This document shows, one piece after another, positions 46,761 through 57,621 of a DNA stretch of 64,000 bases (positions are counted from its first letter, which is position 1; every line of letters starts with the position of its first letter). The DNA lies in assembly GCA_947034885.2 (NCBI GenBank), contig OX344757.2, positions 6,138,001-6,202,000 on the forward strand. The letters are read 5' to 3'. This DNA is from Thuidium tamariscinum (taxonomy: Eukaryota; Streptophyta; Bryopsida; Hypnales; Thuidiaceae). The notes beneath the pieces were generated by a model that was not told the DNA's origin, searched no databases, and saw only the letters and a program-made list of their open reading frames with translations. The position numbers and the translations under genes are program-made.

Positions 46761-49700
46761 TTAGTCGTGAAGTAGTGAAATTAAGTCGCAATTAATGACT
46801 ACATGATACTTGTTAATGACTTTGGCATCCATATTGGATTTTCCTTTTCCTTAGTTTTTTTATTGATAACAATTTGAATGGAAAAACATAGATGAATCTC
46901 GTAGTCTGTCATGTCTTCATCCGTGAGTTGCACTCATGACTACGAAATGACTTGGACTCTACAAATTCTACGAGGCTAGTGCAATTATAGAGGTACCAAT
47001 CATTGTTAAGTCAAACTGTACATTTAGTCATTCTTTTGGAATCATTTATACCCTTGCATTTTTGTAGTCATTACATGTGACTACACGGTATTATTACTAG
47101 GGAGATTTTGATTGAGGGGACCAATTAAATAGACCATATCATTACCTAATTTTCTAATTTGGCTTATTTTTGAGTACCATAGACTTACTTAAAATTATTA
47201 GAAGAGGTTAATGTATTTATCATACCCTTATTTATTTAGAATTGTGATTTTTTCATTAAATTTTCAAGTCATTCATTGTTAGCATTTGAACTTCAAGAAA
47301 TTCATAAATAAGTTTCAAAAGTAGATTATCTTCAACAAATTCATTGAATGCACAACCATCAAATGACATGCACCTTAGAGGAGTGCCATGAATGTACAAA
47401 GGATACGTTAGAACTAGGAATTTCTTAAAACTAAAAAAAGACTCTAAACTTCTGGAGCTCTCGAACATGGGTTGTTCAAGCACATTCTTAGTCATATAAT
47501 ACATTGAAGGAGTTACACAATGCTATTCTAAGATAAGATCACTTGAGACAACAAATTTGAATGATCACAACAAACACACATGAATTTAGGATAGTACATT
47601 CTTAGAAGCAACAAATTTTTTTATAGAGCCATGTGATGAGCCTGTAACATAAGAAGAAGACTTTATCACAAGGAATGCAAAGAAATGAAATAACGGACAC
47701 ACATGCGAGGTACATCAAAATGCCTATCACAATCTAGGTGCATTGGTAATGCAATGTGTTCAAAAACACATTTAAAAAATATATAAAAGTCCCTAACTAT
47801 AAGAAAGCATTTGGAAAGTCTTTGAGGGTGTAGGATTTTGCTATTTTCCAATACTACTATGAAGAGTTACCAAATATCTAAAACTAAAGCTAGAATACTA
47901 AGCCCAAATGGTCAAAATTGACAATGTAAATATTGCAACAATAGTTTTGCAAATGTCTACAAATAACCCTTCATGCAAAATCCAAATGGAACCCAAATGG
48001 ATAAAATCAGCAATGGCAACACTACTACAAGTGTTTAGCAAATGTTTGCAATCCCCTTCCAAATGATAAATCAACACCTACAAAATCAATAGTCCAAGAC
48101 TCCAAGCAGGACCAACATGAAACTACAAAACTACAAAAGTACACAACTAATGCGTTCAATGGGAAACACCTACAACATTGAAAAATCCCACTACTTTTTT
48201 CCCTCTAGGACTTATCTTTGTTGTTGCAAACCCCGCCCTAATAATCCACAAAGAAGAGATAATTTTGCTCCCAACAGGGTCCTTAGAAATAGTAGTCAAA
48301 ATCAATCGGGAATGGGCTTCACCAACTCCAAAGTGAACGCAAAAACACATACAAGCATTGAAATGGTCTACTACAAAACAATTTGCAAGCATCTACGGTG
48401 TGTGCCACTTCTACATAAGATCCCATTATGCCAAATTCAAAATTGCATGCTCTAGCCAAGAGTGAATAACCTCACGCCACTCTTTGTTTATCACGATTAG
48501 CTTTGCTAATACATGCAACCGGTTTGCCCTCTCCTGTACATCCATTTTGTAAAAAGCCTATCCAAAATTCCCTTGATTACTAGCTTGCTCCAAAATTGCC
48601 GATAGTGGCAACTAGGCTGCCATTCCCTCCAATTGAGCAATACTATCTTACATTCCTAGGTTCTTAATTAAGATGATTGACTTCCATGCCATGCAACAAA
48701 ACACCCAAAAAAATTAAATCAAACTTTCAACCACAACCTACAACAGGAATATTTTGTGGGTTTATAATTTATGGTAATTAATCACCCATTTTGTAGTTTA
48801 AGGCTAGTGCAATTAGAATCTCTTATTGACGGAAGAAAAATTCATGCTATGTGAAACTTGAATTCTTCTTTGGTAATCATAATGCAAAGTAATTTTGGAG
48901 GAACCAAAAATGCAACTTGTGAAAGTAGAAAACATCAAAAAGGTGCAACAAAACTAATGTCAAGTCTCCCACAACTGCACCCACTTCAATTTGGGCAAGT
49001 GCCACCAAGCCATGAAGTTTACAATTTGCAGCAGCATCATTGTGTGTCAATTCCTCCACCATTGTCGCCAAGAGAGCATGCTCCACCTTTGGACAAATCC
49101 TAAGCAAACCTAGGGGTTAGGGAAGAGTATGAAGTGCAGAATGCAAAACTAAGCAAAACACAAGAGCCCCAAGAATGTATGTAGAATCCAAAGTTGAATT
49201 TTTTTTCTAATCATGATAGACCTAACTAGCCGTGTCATTGCAAGTTGAATCGACCTCTTGCATCATTGTTCAAAATTGGAGGAGGATCTGAGGGAGGCCA
49301 ATGTGAAGATGTCTATTCCAAGTCGATTGACATTTGATGGAGCAGGTATTTTTGAAACTTTGTAATCATTATTTTCCCTAGGCTTGCAGAATCTAATCAT
49401 GCTCAATCCAAATCACTAATAATGTCATGAAGGTTTAATCTCATGAATTGTAATAAGGACTCAGAAAGGCCGTAATTGCACTACAATTTCAGGAATTGAA
49501 TTCCAAAAATATGAAGAAGAAGAATATCTCACTAACACCCTAATAGCAGTATAATTTCATGAATTGAACCCAAGAAAGCCATGAATGGTAACTCCCACAT
49601 ACCCTCATTGCAGTTAAGTAATAGACATTGAGAGAATATTAGCCATTTCAATGAAGTTGGCTATAAAAGATGTGTCAAAAAAAATGGGAAACATATTTAT

Positions 49701-51104
49701 TGATTTCATAGTACAGGTAAAGCAAAAACTAATTGTGCAAAAATCCTAAACATTAGGAAACATATAATTCCAACTTTGTCAATTCCAACCCTATAATTAG
49801 CCAAAAAAATAGGGAACATAATGGGTACAACCATCACAAAATGAGTCCTACAATCAACCCTAAAAAATAGGAAACATGCAAAGTTCCAATCTTGTCTAAA
49901 ATACTAAGTTAGCAAGGAACTTTGTTAGTAGACACAAAATAGAATAGAAGGTGGGGGACGACATAGGCATGCTACAACAATAGAGGGATATTACTTCTAC
50001 ATTTATGTTTTTCTACATTTCAACATTTAGCTCCATCTAATTTGGTTTAGTCTATGTATTTTGTGCCTCCATCTTCTGCTCCATGCCACTTGTGCATCTT
50101 GCACTTCTACTATTCATTTCGCACATTTTGGTAAATCTTGATATACTTTCCTTTCTTTTGCCCACAAAAGTAGTGAATACTGCACCTCCTTCATATTTTC
50201 TAGTTTATGATTGGCTCTTCTTTTCTCTTGACAAATTATCATTGGCTTCGTAGAAATTTCATTTTTTTCAAAGAGGGTGTGACTACCCCTATTGTTGTAC
50301 CATGAAGAGAATGAGGAGGGGATTGAATGGTTACTTAGGCAACAAAAATTTACTCCTTAAACTCCTTTTATAGGGTTGGAGTGACGTGGCTCTATTGCTT
50401 AGCTCCTCTAAGTCATTCCTTAGGTGTAAGGAAAAAAAGCCCCCTATTTTGGACTTGATTCATTTACTACAAACATCCTTCCTAGCAAATTTGAGGCCTT
50501 TGATTGCAAATATGAATTCAAAGTTTGTAAATTTTATCATGCTTGAAAAACTAAAAAATTTAGCATTTTTCCAAGGGGCCAAGTGAGGAGGCTAGTTCAT
50601 CGGAGCCTTCTTGAATTACTGTATGTGTAGGTCACTTTCAGCTAGTTATACTAAAATACTGTACTTTTTGCAATTCGACAATTTGGCAAACTTATAGGAT
50701 TTTTAAAAAATTTGGCACTTAATAAGGATACTCCTAATTTTGGATTGATTCTTTCTATTCATGAGCTAATGTGATCCTTTTCCTAATTTTCTCAAGAACA
50801 ATTTTTTCAAATTCTTAGAATTGGTTGCAAATAATTTTCAAAATTTTGAGATCTTCCAAATTTTTTCAAGTCACTTATGAAATTGGCCTATAAGTACATG
50901 TGCGGTATAGCAATTGGATAAAGTTTTAAAATGTAATAAAAAAAATATTTAATCCTTCTTAAGCCAACTAACAAGATAAGGTAGGCAGTCTTTAAATGGA
51001 ATGGCCATTAAAATAGAGCACCTCCTTAAATGTACACAATATGTTGATTTTTCATAGCCTTCAGCAATGTACAAATTGTGTACATTTTAGGAGGTGTTCT
51101 GTTC
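46761..51104. other. Intergenic DNA, no gene recognised
   Basis: Frames of 60-110 codons on both strands (for example 47256-47504 minus, 48117-48455 plus, 48858-49103 plus) show no domain I know. The stretch 47250-49120 is less AT-rich than its surroundings and could be a decayed element or gene, but I cannot name it. The rest is low-complexity. Confidence 0.35.
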
Positions 51105-51195
51105 TAGAACCCTATACCACTTCAACTTCAAAATTTTATAACTAATTCCACAAAGCTCGAAAGAATATGAAACAACTTGGGTTAGATGCCAATTC
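51105..51195 (+). repeat. Family D fragment at the left edge of a nested block
   Basis: It contains ACCCTATACCACTTCAACTT, then TTATAACTAATTC and GAATATGAAACAACTTGGGT, as in 365-500. A reverse copy closes the block at 55010-55140, so the pair may be the inverted ends of one larger element. Confidence 0.55.
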
Positions 51196-51205
51196 TACTT
51201 TTCTC

Positions 51206-52137
51206 TTAACCCCTAAAGGACCAAGGCCTTTTTTCTGTCAAAAACCTCTCAAAACTGCCATTTTTGTTGCATTCATCCAAGAAAACAAAAAATATATATT
51301 TTTTAAGAATCTAACCATAGGATCTTGTACTTAACTTGATTGAAATCAAGTGGTAAAAATTTCATGAAGTCTGACGGTACAGATTGGAAGATATGAGCAT
51401 TCAAAGTTGGAAATACAAGTTTTTTTGAACTGTGGTTTGCAATTTCAGATGACTTTGACTGGAATTTGTATTAAAAAATTGCACTATAGACTTTGAATTT
51501 ATAATTTTTTGTGTTAAGAAATTGAGTTGAGAGTCTAGGAAAAAAATTTCACAGAAAAAACACTTGATTTTCATTCTTTAAAAAATTGTTAAGTAGATGT
51601 AGGTCCAAGATTGAAAGAAAAACTAAATGATTAATAACTCCAAGATGGGATTGAAATACAATAATCCCAATGGTGAGATTGTTTTAGAAAGTAAACATAA
51701 CCTTGTCCAACAATTTATTTTTTTTAAATTGTGAAAATTGCATTCAAAAATGAATCCTATAAGTTATTTTTTCAAGAAATTGTTTAGATTGCCCGAAAAA
51801 CAAGATTGTCCATAACTTTCTCATTATAAGTCCAAATAGAGTGAATCAAAGCTTCACATGTAGGCAAAAATATATTATTTTAGAAAAAAAAAATTTTAAG
51901 AAAATTTTGACTTTTTGCAAAAAAAAAATTCTGCCCGCCGAATGAAAATTTGGGCTTTTTGTGGTATAACTTTTGCTCCCGGTCACCAATTGAAATAAAA
52001 ATTACATTCCCATGAAGCTAATCAGTTTTCCTATCTTATGAGAAAGTTTCAAAAATATTCATTAAAAATTGAGGTCTACGGAACCTGCCCGAACTCCAAA
52101 TTGTCCCCCGAGGGGACAATGGTCCTTTAGGGGTTAA
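51206..52137 (+). mobile_element. TTAA / CCCCTAAAGG element, family A, intact reference copy (932 bp)
   Basis: It is bounded by TTAACCCCTAAAGGACCAAG and ATGGTCCTTTAGGGGTTAA with TTAA at both extremes (51206-51209 and 52134-52137). Subterminal CCCCCGAGGGGACAA is typical of the family's right end. No transposase is encoded. It interrupts sequence that belongs to families D and C on its two sides. Confidence 0.85.
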
Positions 52138-52266
52138 GGAGAATTTAAGAGAGAAACATCCAAAACCATCCTTGTACCTTGTAATAGACCCTAGACTCAT
52201 CCAAACCCATCCCTAGACTACAATTAATGTGTTTGCCAATGCTTGACTCTAATTTTCTAACGCATA

Positions 52267-53077
52267 TTAACCCCTAACTGCCCAGTCGACCATATATGGT
52301 TGATTTGAAATTTCAGGCCCATTTCTGAGCAAGCAGTTAAATTCTTTTAACCATTTAAAAGAATTTTGGGGGGCAGTTTTAAGAGTTAATTATTGAAAAA
52401 AATTCATTTTTCATTGAAAAAAGAACATATTTGTTTATTGAGAGGTCTTCAAAGGCATACATGTACCAAAAGTGAAGAGTAAAGCTTGCCAATTTTTCTT
52501 CATTTCCTAGCATTTAGCAATTTCACTTGATTTGAGATCTAACAAATTGTACATATCCATTTGCTTTGAGAATGGTTCCAATGGAAAGTGGAAAGTGTTT
52601 TCATGATATTCACCATTGAAAATTTTAACATACAACTATTGATTTGGAGCTATTTGCAATTTCTACTTATAAAAAATAATTGCATTTCAACAATTGCAAC
52701 GTGGATTGTGTAATGAGTTTAATAGCTTTTCATGTGAAATCAAGTTTTTTAAAAGTGGATTTTAGTGTGCTAACACTCTATGTAGTTGTTCATGTCACCT
52801 CCAATCTCCAAAAAAATTTATATGCAAATTTGGGAAACATTGTGGATAAAGGCAGCATACTAAATATAAAAATGTACTCTTCTCTCTTTATAATCTCACA
52901 ACTCTTATACAATTTTGCACTCAAAATTTGTGTACGTGTTACTAAACATATTCTTTAAACATCTATGCGGTTAGATTTTGAAAAAAATCAACTTACTTCA
53001 TTAGAGATGACTACAAGCCAATGCACTTTTTCCATAGTCAAAACACACTTGAAAAGACTTGGGCATTTAGGGGTTAA
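52267..53077 (+). mobile_element. TTAA-flanked family B element (811 bp)
   Basis: The left end is TTAACCCCTAACTGCCCAGT and the right end ACTTGGGCATTTAGGGGTTAA in its last 20 or so bases, with TTAA at 52267-52270 and 53074-53077. The ends are somewhat diverged from 42967-43619. A 92-codon frame inside is AT-rich and shows no domain. Confidence 0.75.
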
Positions 53078-53311
53078 AGACACTAACTAAAATGTGATTG
53101 ACTAACTCCTAATTTTAGCAATGTTCAGATTTGGGGGCATCTATTGAACGATTCTAGTGATCTAGGGACCCTACACTCTGGAAAATTACAGAAATTACAT
53201 GTGGCATTTGATTTTTTTAATTTTTTTTTTAATATTCATGATTTTCACTTGCTAATACTAGAAAAACATTATTTTGAACAAAAGTTGCCTCCAACTATGT
53301 TAAATTCTTTA

Positions 53312-53658
53312 GAGCATCACCACCCGCTTGGCAAAATGCGGGTGGTTGAGGCTAGCATAATGGGGGGGCCATCGGCTTTGCCAACCGAGAGGCAAGGGCC
53401 GCCCCACCCACGAGGGCATCCAAACCGCTCAAAAGGTGGTGAAAATCTTGCCGCAGGAATTCCGCCAAGGTCTTTTCTTCTTGTCATTTCTTGCTTTGCA
53501 GACCGCAGGCTGGCTTGCAAACTCACTTCGTTTTGCCAGGCAGAGTGCGTCCGTAGCTTCCTCCTGTTAACAAGCCATCCGTTTTGCTAGACAGGTGGGG
53601 CCGTTTTGTAGGCGCTTCTTAAGAGGTCATCCATTTTCCCAGACGGGTGGTGATGCTC
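53312..53658. mobile_element. Harbinger-like MITE, GC-rich (347 bp)
   Basis: The ends GAGCATCACCACCCGCTTGG and, reversed, GAGCATCACCACCCGTCTGG form a long inverted pair. TTA flanks both sides (53309-53311 and 53659-53661), the target duplication of PIF/Harbinger elements. GAGCATC-type ends are frequent in plant miniatures of this kind. Removing it restores the family C sequence. The interior repeats the terminal motif several times (GTTTTGCCAGGC, GTTTTGCTAGACAGGTGG). The 148-codon frame across its left half is not a gene I recognise. Confidence 0.85.
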
Positions 53659-53698
53659 TTATTTGGACAGTTTTGGGTGTTTCCACCATCCTGAACTA

Positions 53699-54258
53699 TA
53701 CTTCACAAATTTCCGCCTCCCTGAAATTCAGTTTCAGCCCTAAGATGGTCCATTATAGGACCTCTTCCCTTGCCGGTGGAAATCCACTCTCCAATTTGAT
53801 CCACAAAGCAACTGAAAACGTTTTGAAGGAACCCACCCCACCTGCTGCCACGTGCACCCTCGGGAAAGCTATTGCACCTCTCCTTTCTGAGGAACAGCAA
53901 AGTAGGTGTTGATTTTTCTTTTTTTCTTTTCCTTAGGTGGAATGATATGGGCCCTAGACTAGGGTCCTAGACTAGGCCAGGGGGATCATTTGACTAATCG
54001 AATTTCGACCTTGGAAAAGGGGACAGTGGGACGGCCCTCCAGGGCTGCCACCTGTCGTGCAGCACTCATTGCACTGCAGATTCTAACTTTCCATTTCGAG
54101 GGCCTCACGGATGGTGAGGTGGCCCATTGGATGGGGGCCCTTCCATTTCAAGCCACTGGGAATCTCATCCCTCCAACTTGGACTCAGTGCCGTACTTAAT
54201 CATGAACGCCCCAAGAAACCCTAAAAGAAATGGAAAAACCCTAATTGTCTTACAAAGG
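53699..54258. other. GC-richer island, unidentified
   Basis: The composition is unusual for the region, with a near tandem CCTAGACTAGG pair at about 53953-53978. A 105-codon frame (53595-53912) overlaps it but has no domain I recognise. It may be captured host sequence within the nested element block. Confidence 0.4.
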
Positions 54259-54445
54259 AGTGTAAGGTGGAAACACCCATTCCCGTCCATGTATCCATTC
54301 CCATCCATATGTAGCACGGGTGCACATTTTTCTTTGAAAAATGTGCACACCTGATACATATAGACAGAAATGGATACATGGACGGGAATGGATACATGGA
54401 CATGAATGGATATATGGACGGGAATGGGTGTTTTGCTCTTACAGT
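54259..54445. repeat. Foldback segment with internal perfect hairpin
   Basis: AAACACCCATTCCCGTCCAT at 54271 pairs with ATGGACGGGAATGGGTGTTT ending at about 54433. In the centre (54320-54348), GTGCACATTTTTC and GAAAAATGTGCAC form a perfect 13-bp stem with a 3-base loop. Between them ATGGATACATGGACGGGA-type units repeat in tandem. It resembles the centre of the large foldback at 704-1566. Confidence 0.75.
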
Positions 54446-54473
54446 GAAAATTGGGTTACCTTAACAAACTAAG

Positions 54474-55140
54474 GGAGGAGGCTCAAAAATCGCTCATTTA
54501 GAGCATCAGCACGGTTGCATGCTAAGAGACTCACTCTGGCTATTTTGCCGGGTGGCATGGGGGTAAACGCCCCACTGCAAACACGCCCAAGTTGAATAAC
54601 AAGCCAGACTTGGCCAAATTTAGAATTGAGACGGCAAAATGGAGAGTCTTGGCGAGGGCGCGCCATGTGATCTAGTGTTGTTTCCAAGGCACAGGTCGCA
54701 AACTTTTTTGCAATTATGATAGTAGATGCTTCCGAAGAAAACCAAATGAGGCTACTTGGCCCCCTCGGAGGAGTTATTGGGCTTCTACCCGAGCTAGTCT
54801 CCTTCCACCCGAGCTAGTCTCCTTCCGTGTGAGTGATCTTGAGTCTTGCGGTGAGGCGTTCTTACCAGCACACGCCCCGGCCACATTTACTTAGCCCGCC
54901 ATCCATAGCCTAGCCGAGTCTTTTGGCACGTCTAGTCGTAGGGATGCTTTTAGGAGTTGATCTCCCTTTTTCATATATTTTTTTTGATGCAAACATTTTG
55001 AACTTATTTTTCAGTCAAAGAAAAATATTTTAGGATTCCAACACAAGTTGTTTCATATTTTTTGAAGCATTAGTGAATTAGTTATGAATTTTCAAATACA
55101 ATTTGGCATAGGGCCCTATTAGTGATCAGTAGGCCTTGAA
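54474..55140 (-). repeat. Family D element end, interrupted by a Harbinger-like MITE
   Basis: In reverse complement it follows the copy at 365-600: GGGCCCTATGCCAAATTG, CATAACTAATTC, AAAAAATATGAAACAACTTG, TTTTTCTTTGACTGAAAAAT and GAGCCTCCTCCCTTAG. It is split by the 54501-54949 insertion. Confidence 0.7.
54501..54949. mobile_element. Harbinger-like MITE, second copy (449 bp)
   Basis: It starts GAGCATCAGCACGG and ends GGGATGCTT, with TTA on both sides (54498-54500 and 54950-54952). The inverted ends are more diverged than in 53312-53658. The interior is GC-rich and includes two tandem copies of a 20-base unit (ACCCGAGCTAGTCTCCTTCC) at about 54786-54825. Confidence 0.7.
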
Positions 55141-56157
55141 AACTCATATGTGCACAGTTTCGAAAGAAATTTGGCTTTATTCAAGAACTAACATTGCAAC
55201 ATGTAAAAAGTAATGAAGGTGGCTTCTCAATGGGTTCCTTCCTAAAGCTGAAGTGAATGCTTGAATTAATTATTATTTCAGATTTTGTAACACTTATAGG
55301 AAGGGTGTTCAACAACCAAGTCTTATTTTGTCCACTTAGTTAAGAATGAAGCCATTGTGGCTCTGAAACCATCCATTGAAGAAGGAAAAACCAAACTCTT
55401 ATCATGCTCCAATGAAATTAGAAGTTCATTGACTCATAATCAAGTTCCATTTCATAGCCTCCTACTGGACGGTTGCAAAAGCCTGGGCAATTTCAGAGCC
55501 CTCTCCTATACAGTAGGTTGCTTTATCCCAAAAAAGTCATTCTATGAGTCATCAAAGTCAACAAATATTTCTATATAAGTAGTCAAATTAGGTTGCATTT
55601 ACAATAAGGTTGCTTTACTTTTAGAAGGCTTTTCTACAAGCTATCAAAATCAATAAATATTTCTACAAATACTTCCATTTGTACACATAGATATTTATGA
55701 GTTCTAACTACACTAATAATTAATTCAAAAGCATTCTTGTAAAGTAACAATAGATATTCATAAAGTATGGAATGTCAAGAAATTAATGAGGGGCAACCTA
55801 ATTTCATTATTTAGTGTAGAAATACTTTTAAGAAAAGGGGGTGCGGTGGGAAAGAGGGAGGGGTTGGAGTTTACGAATTTGATCAAACTAAGGTAGAAGC
55901 ACCCAAATTGAACACTAGTCATTCACAAGCACCTTAAGAAGAGCCTTAATCCAAATACAAGTGGATCCAAAGAAGCCATGTGGAGTCCTAAAGTGGACAA
56001 ATGTGGTTCCAAAAAGTTGTTATTCTTCCAAAAAATGGCAATCACCAGCATGGGATTCAAAATTAGAGTGTGTCACCTTTGGGTGTTTCCATACCTACTT
56101 TGGTGTTAGTCTAGTGTCCACAATAGGTCCATCTACACAATTGTTTTCAAAAATTCA
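55141..56157. other. Intergenic DNA, no gene recognised
   Basis: A 73-codon frame at 55357-55578 and a 72-codon frame at 55961-56179 show no known domain. Nothing else is supported. Confidence 0.4.
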
Positions 56158-56159
56158 TA

Positions 56160-56691
56160 CTACCTCCGTCCCAAAATGATCTTCCTATTTAACAAAATAT
56201 AATGGATTAAGGCCAAACATAACATTTAAAAGTCCCCTTTGGATTTGTAAGCAAAGCTTGGTTCACTCTTAGTATCTTTGAAACTTTGAGTTTTAAGAGC
56301 CTTTTCCAAAATGTAATTTTAGAATATAGAAAAGTAGAATTTTGGAGGCATTTTCAAAAGGCACCAGTGGGCACTTAAATTTTGAATTTGAGGTTGTTAT
56401 TTTGTGGGTGATTAGTATGGGCCTAAGACCATGTGTGAACCTTTGTTCCACCTACCAAAGCTTCACCTCCTTCAAGTAGGCAACACTCAAAGAGATGCAA
56501 GAAATACAAACAAAAAGTGTTGATTAACCCCTTTAGTCATTTTTTTTGTCTTTTGATTGATGATTTTATGGATGGAAGGGAAATTATTGCTTAAAGTTGT
56601 TTTGCTAGTCTTGGATACAAAATAAAATCCAAATTTGACAAATTTTCATGTCACAAAAGGCAACAAGAAGATCATTTTGGGACGGAGAGAG
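56160..56691. mobile_element. Stowaway-like element (532 bp)
   Basis: The left end is CTACCTCCGTCCCAAAATGA and the right end in reverse complement is CTCTCTCCGTCCCAAAATGA. Pairing extends through TCTTC. TA flanks both sides (56158-56159 and 56692-56693), as expected for Tc1/mariner. It is longer than most Stowaway miniatures but has no transposase frame. Confidence 0.85.
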
Positions 56692-56693
56692 TA

Positions 56694-57340
56694 TTATATT
56701 CATACAAGCTCAGAAAAATACGAACCTAAATTTTTTGGTTTTCCATACCATTTTCTCACGGACGCACACAATATTTTCTCCCTATGCACCTACTAGATCT
56801 CTTGATCCAGGGCAAGTGTCCATTTGAGGTGCTCCTACTTGAGAAGTCCCAAACCCAATACCTTTAAGCTCCTATTCGGCGTCTCTTTTGTCTTGAAGGT
56901 CTCAACTTGGAATTTCTGCACATGCATCAGTCAGTGACTCATCAGTGCGCATGTGAACTTAGGTGGAAAGGCTAAATTTGCCTGTAGCTGGTGGTTTGGG
57001 TTTTGTTTCTCGGCAATGAGCCAGATTCCATTTCATTGGTTTCAAACAAAAAACAAAGGCTACATTGAAATTAAATGTTTATTAGTGTGGTTTGAGTAAT
57101 GGGGTGCCTGATTTTCTAACGGATTCCTGCAGTGATGGAAACCAGGTGCCAGGAAATTCCTTTAAAAAGGGGGTCAAGGACCCCAAAAGGGGGGGTCTAA
57201 TCGTCCACAGTAATAATCACCTCCAGAATCTTGCAAAAGGCTACAGCCGACCATCTATTAACTTGATGATTTGGCAAATACCTGAAGTAAGGCCCGGATC
57301 ATGGGACCAGTCTAAATAGACCATTGGTACATGTTGAATG
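56694..57340. other. Intergenic DNA, no gene recognised
   Basis: Bases about 56990-57060 share a CCTGT-GCTGGT and CAATGA-CCA-TTCCATTTCATT arrangement with 13725-13785, a diverged dispersed repeat. A 75-codon frame at 57092-57319 shows no known domain. Confidence 0.4.
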
Positions 57341-57348
57341 GTAGAGAC

Positions 57349-57613
57349 CAGGGCTTTTTTTTTTCATATTTGAAGAAGTGCCATAGTGGGGATATAAAAT
57401 GTTATAGTGGTGCTCCAAATTGCAACATTCATCCATTTGTTGGATGCATAGTAAGGTTTTTATCCACAATCAAGCAATTTCATCTAATATTTTTATTTAT
57501 TTCAAAGGTTGTTTAACAATTTCATCCAAATTTTTTGGCATTTTTTGTAGTGTTTTTAGCCAGATTATTTTTTCGGGTGTAATCTGGCACTAGAAAGCCA
57601 AAAAAAAGCCCTG
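57349..57613. mobile_element. hAT-like miniature element (265 bp)
   Basis: The ends are CAGGGCTTTTTTTT and its complement AAAAAAAAGCCCTG, followed on both sides by a shared GTGCCA block. Flanks GTAGAGAC (57341-57348) and GTAGAGAG (57614-57621) agree in 7 of 8 positions. An 8-bp target duplication and CAGGG ends are the hAT signature. The interior is related to the family E repeats at 27930-29070. Confidence 0.8.
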
Positions 57614-57621
57614 GTAGAGAG

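Larger units (their letters stand above)
52138..53698 (+). mobile_element. Family C element, interrupted by two insertions
   Basis: Sequence matching the right arm of 704-1566 resumes in pieces: 52138-52266 (an AGAGAAACATCC..ATCCTTGTACC block), 53078-53311 (GATTTTCACTTGCTAATACT, then CCTCCAACTATGTTAAATTC) and 53662-53698 (ATTTGGACAGTTTTGGGTGT). A TTAA element (52267-53077) and a GAGCATC element (53312-53658) fill the gaps. Confidence 0.65.

Noticed and set aside
47250-49120. Possible protein-coding gene on either strand
   Set aside because: Several 60-110 codon frames exist but none shows a known domain, and no consistent splice chain could be built.
53144-53590. 148-codon open frame
   Set aside because: It crosses the junction of a family C element and a Harbinger-like insertion, so it is a chance frame.
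56525-56545. TTAACCCCTTTAG as a further TTAA element end
   Set aside because: It diverges after ten bases from families A and B and no partner end was found; it also lies inside the Stowaway-like element.
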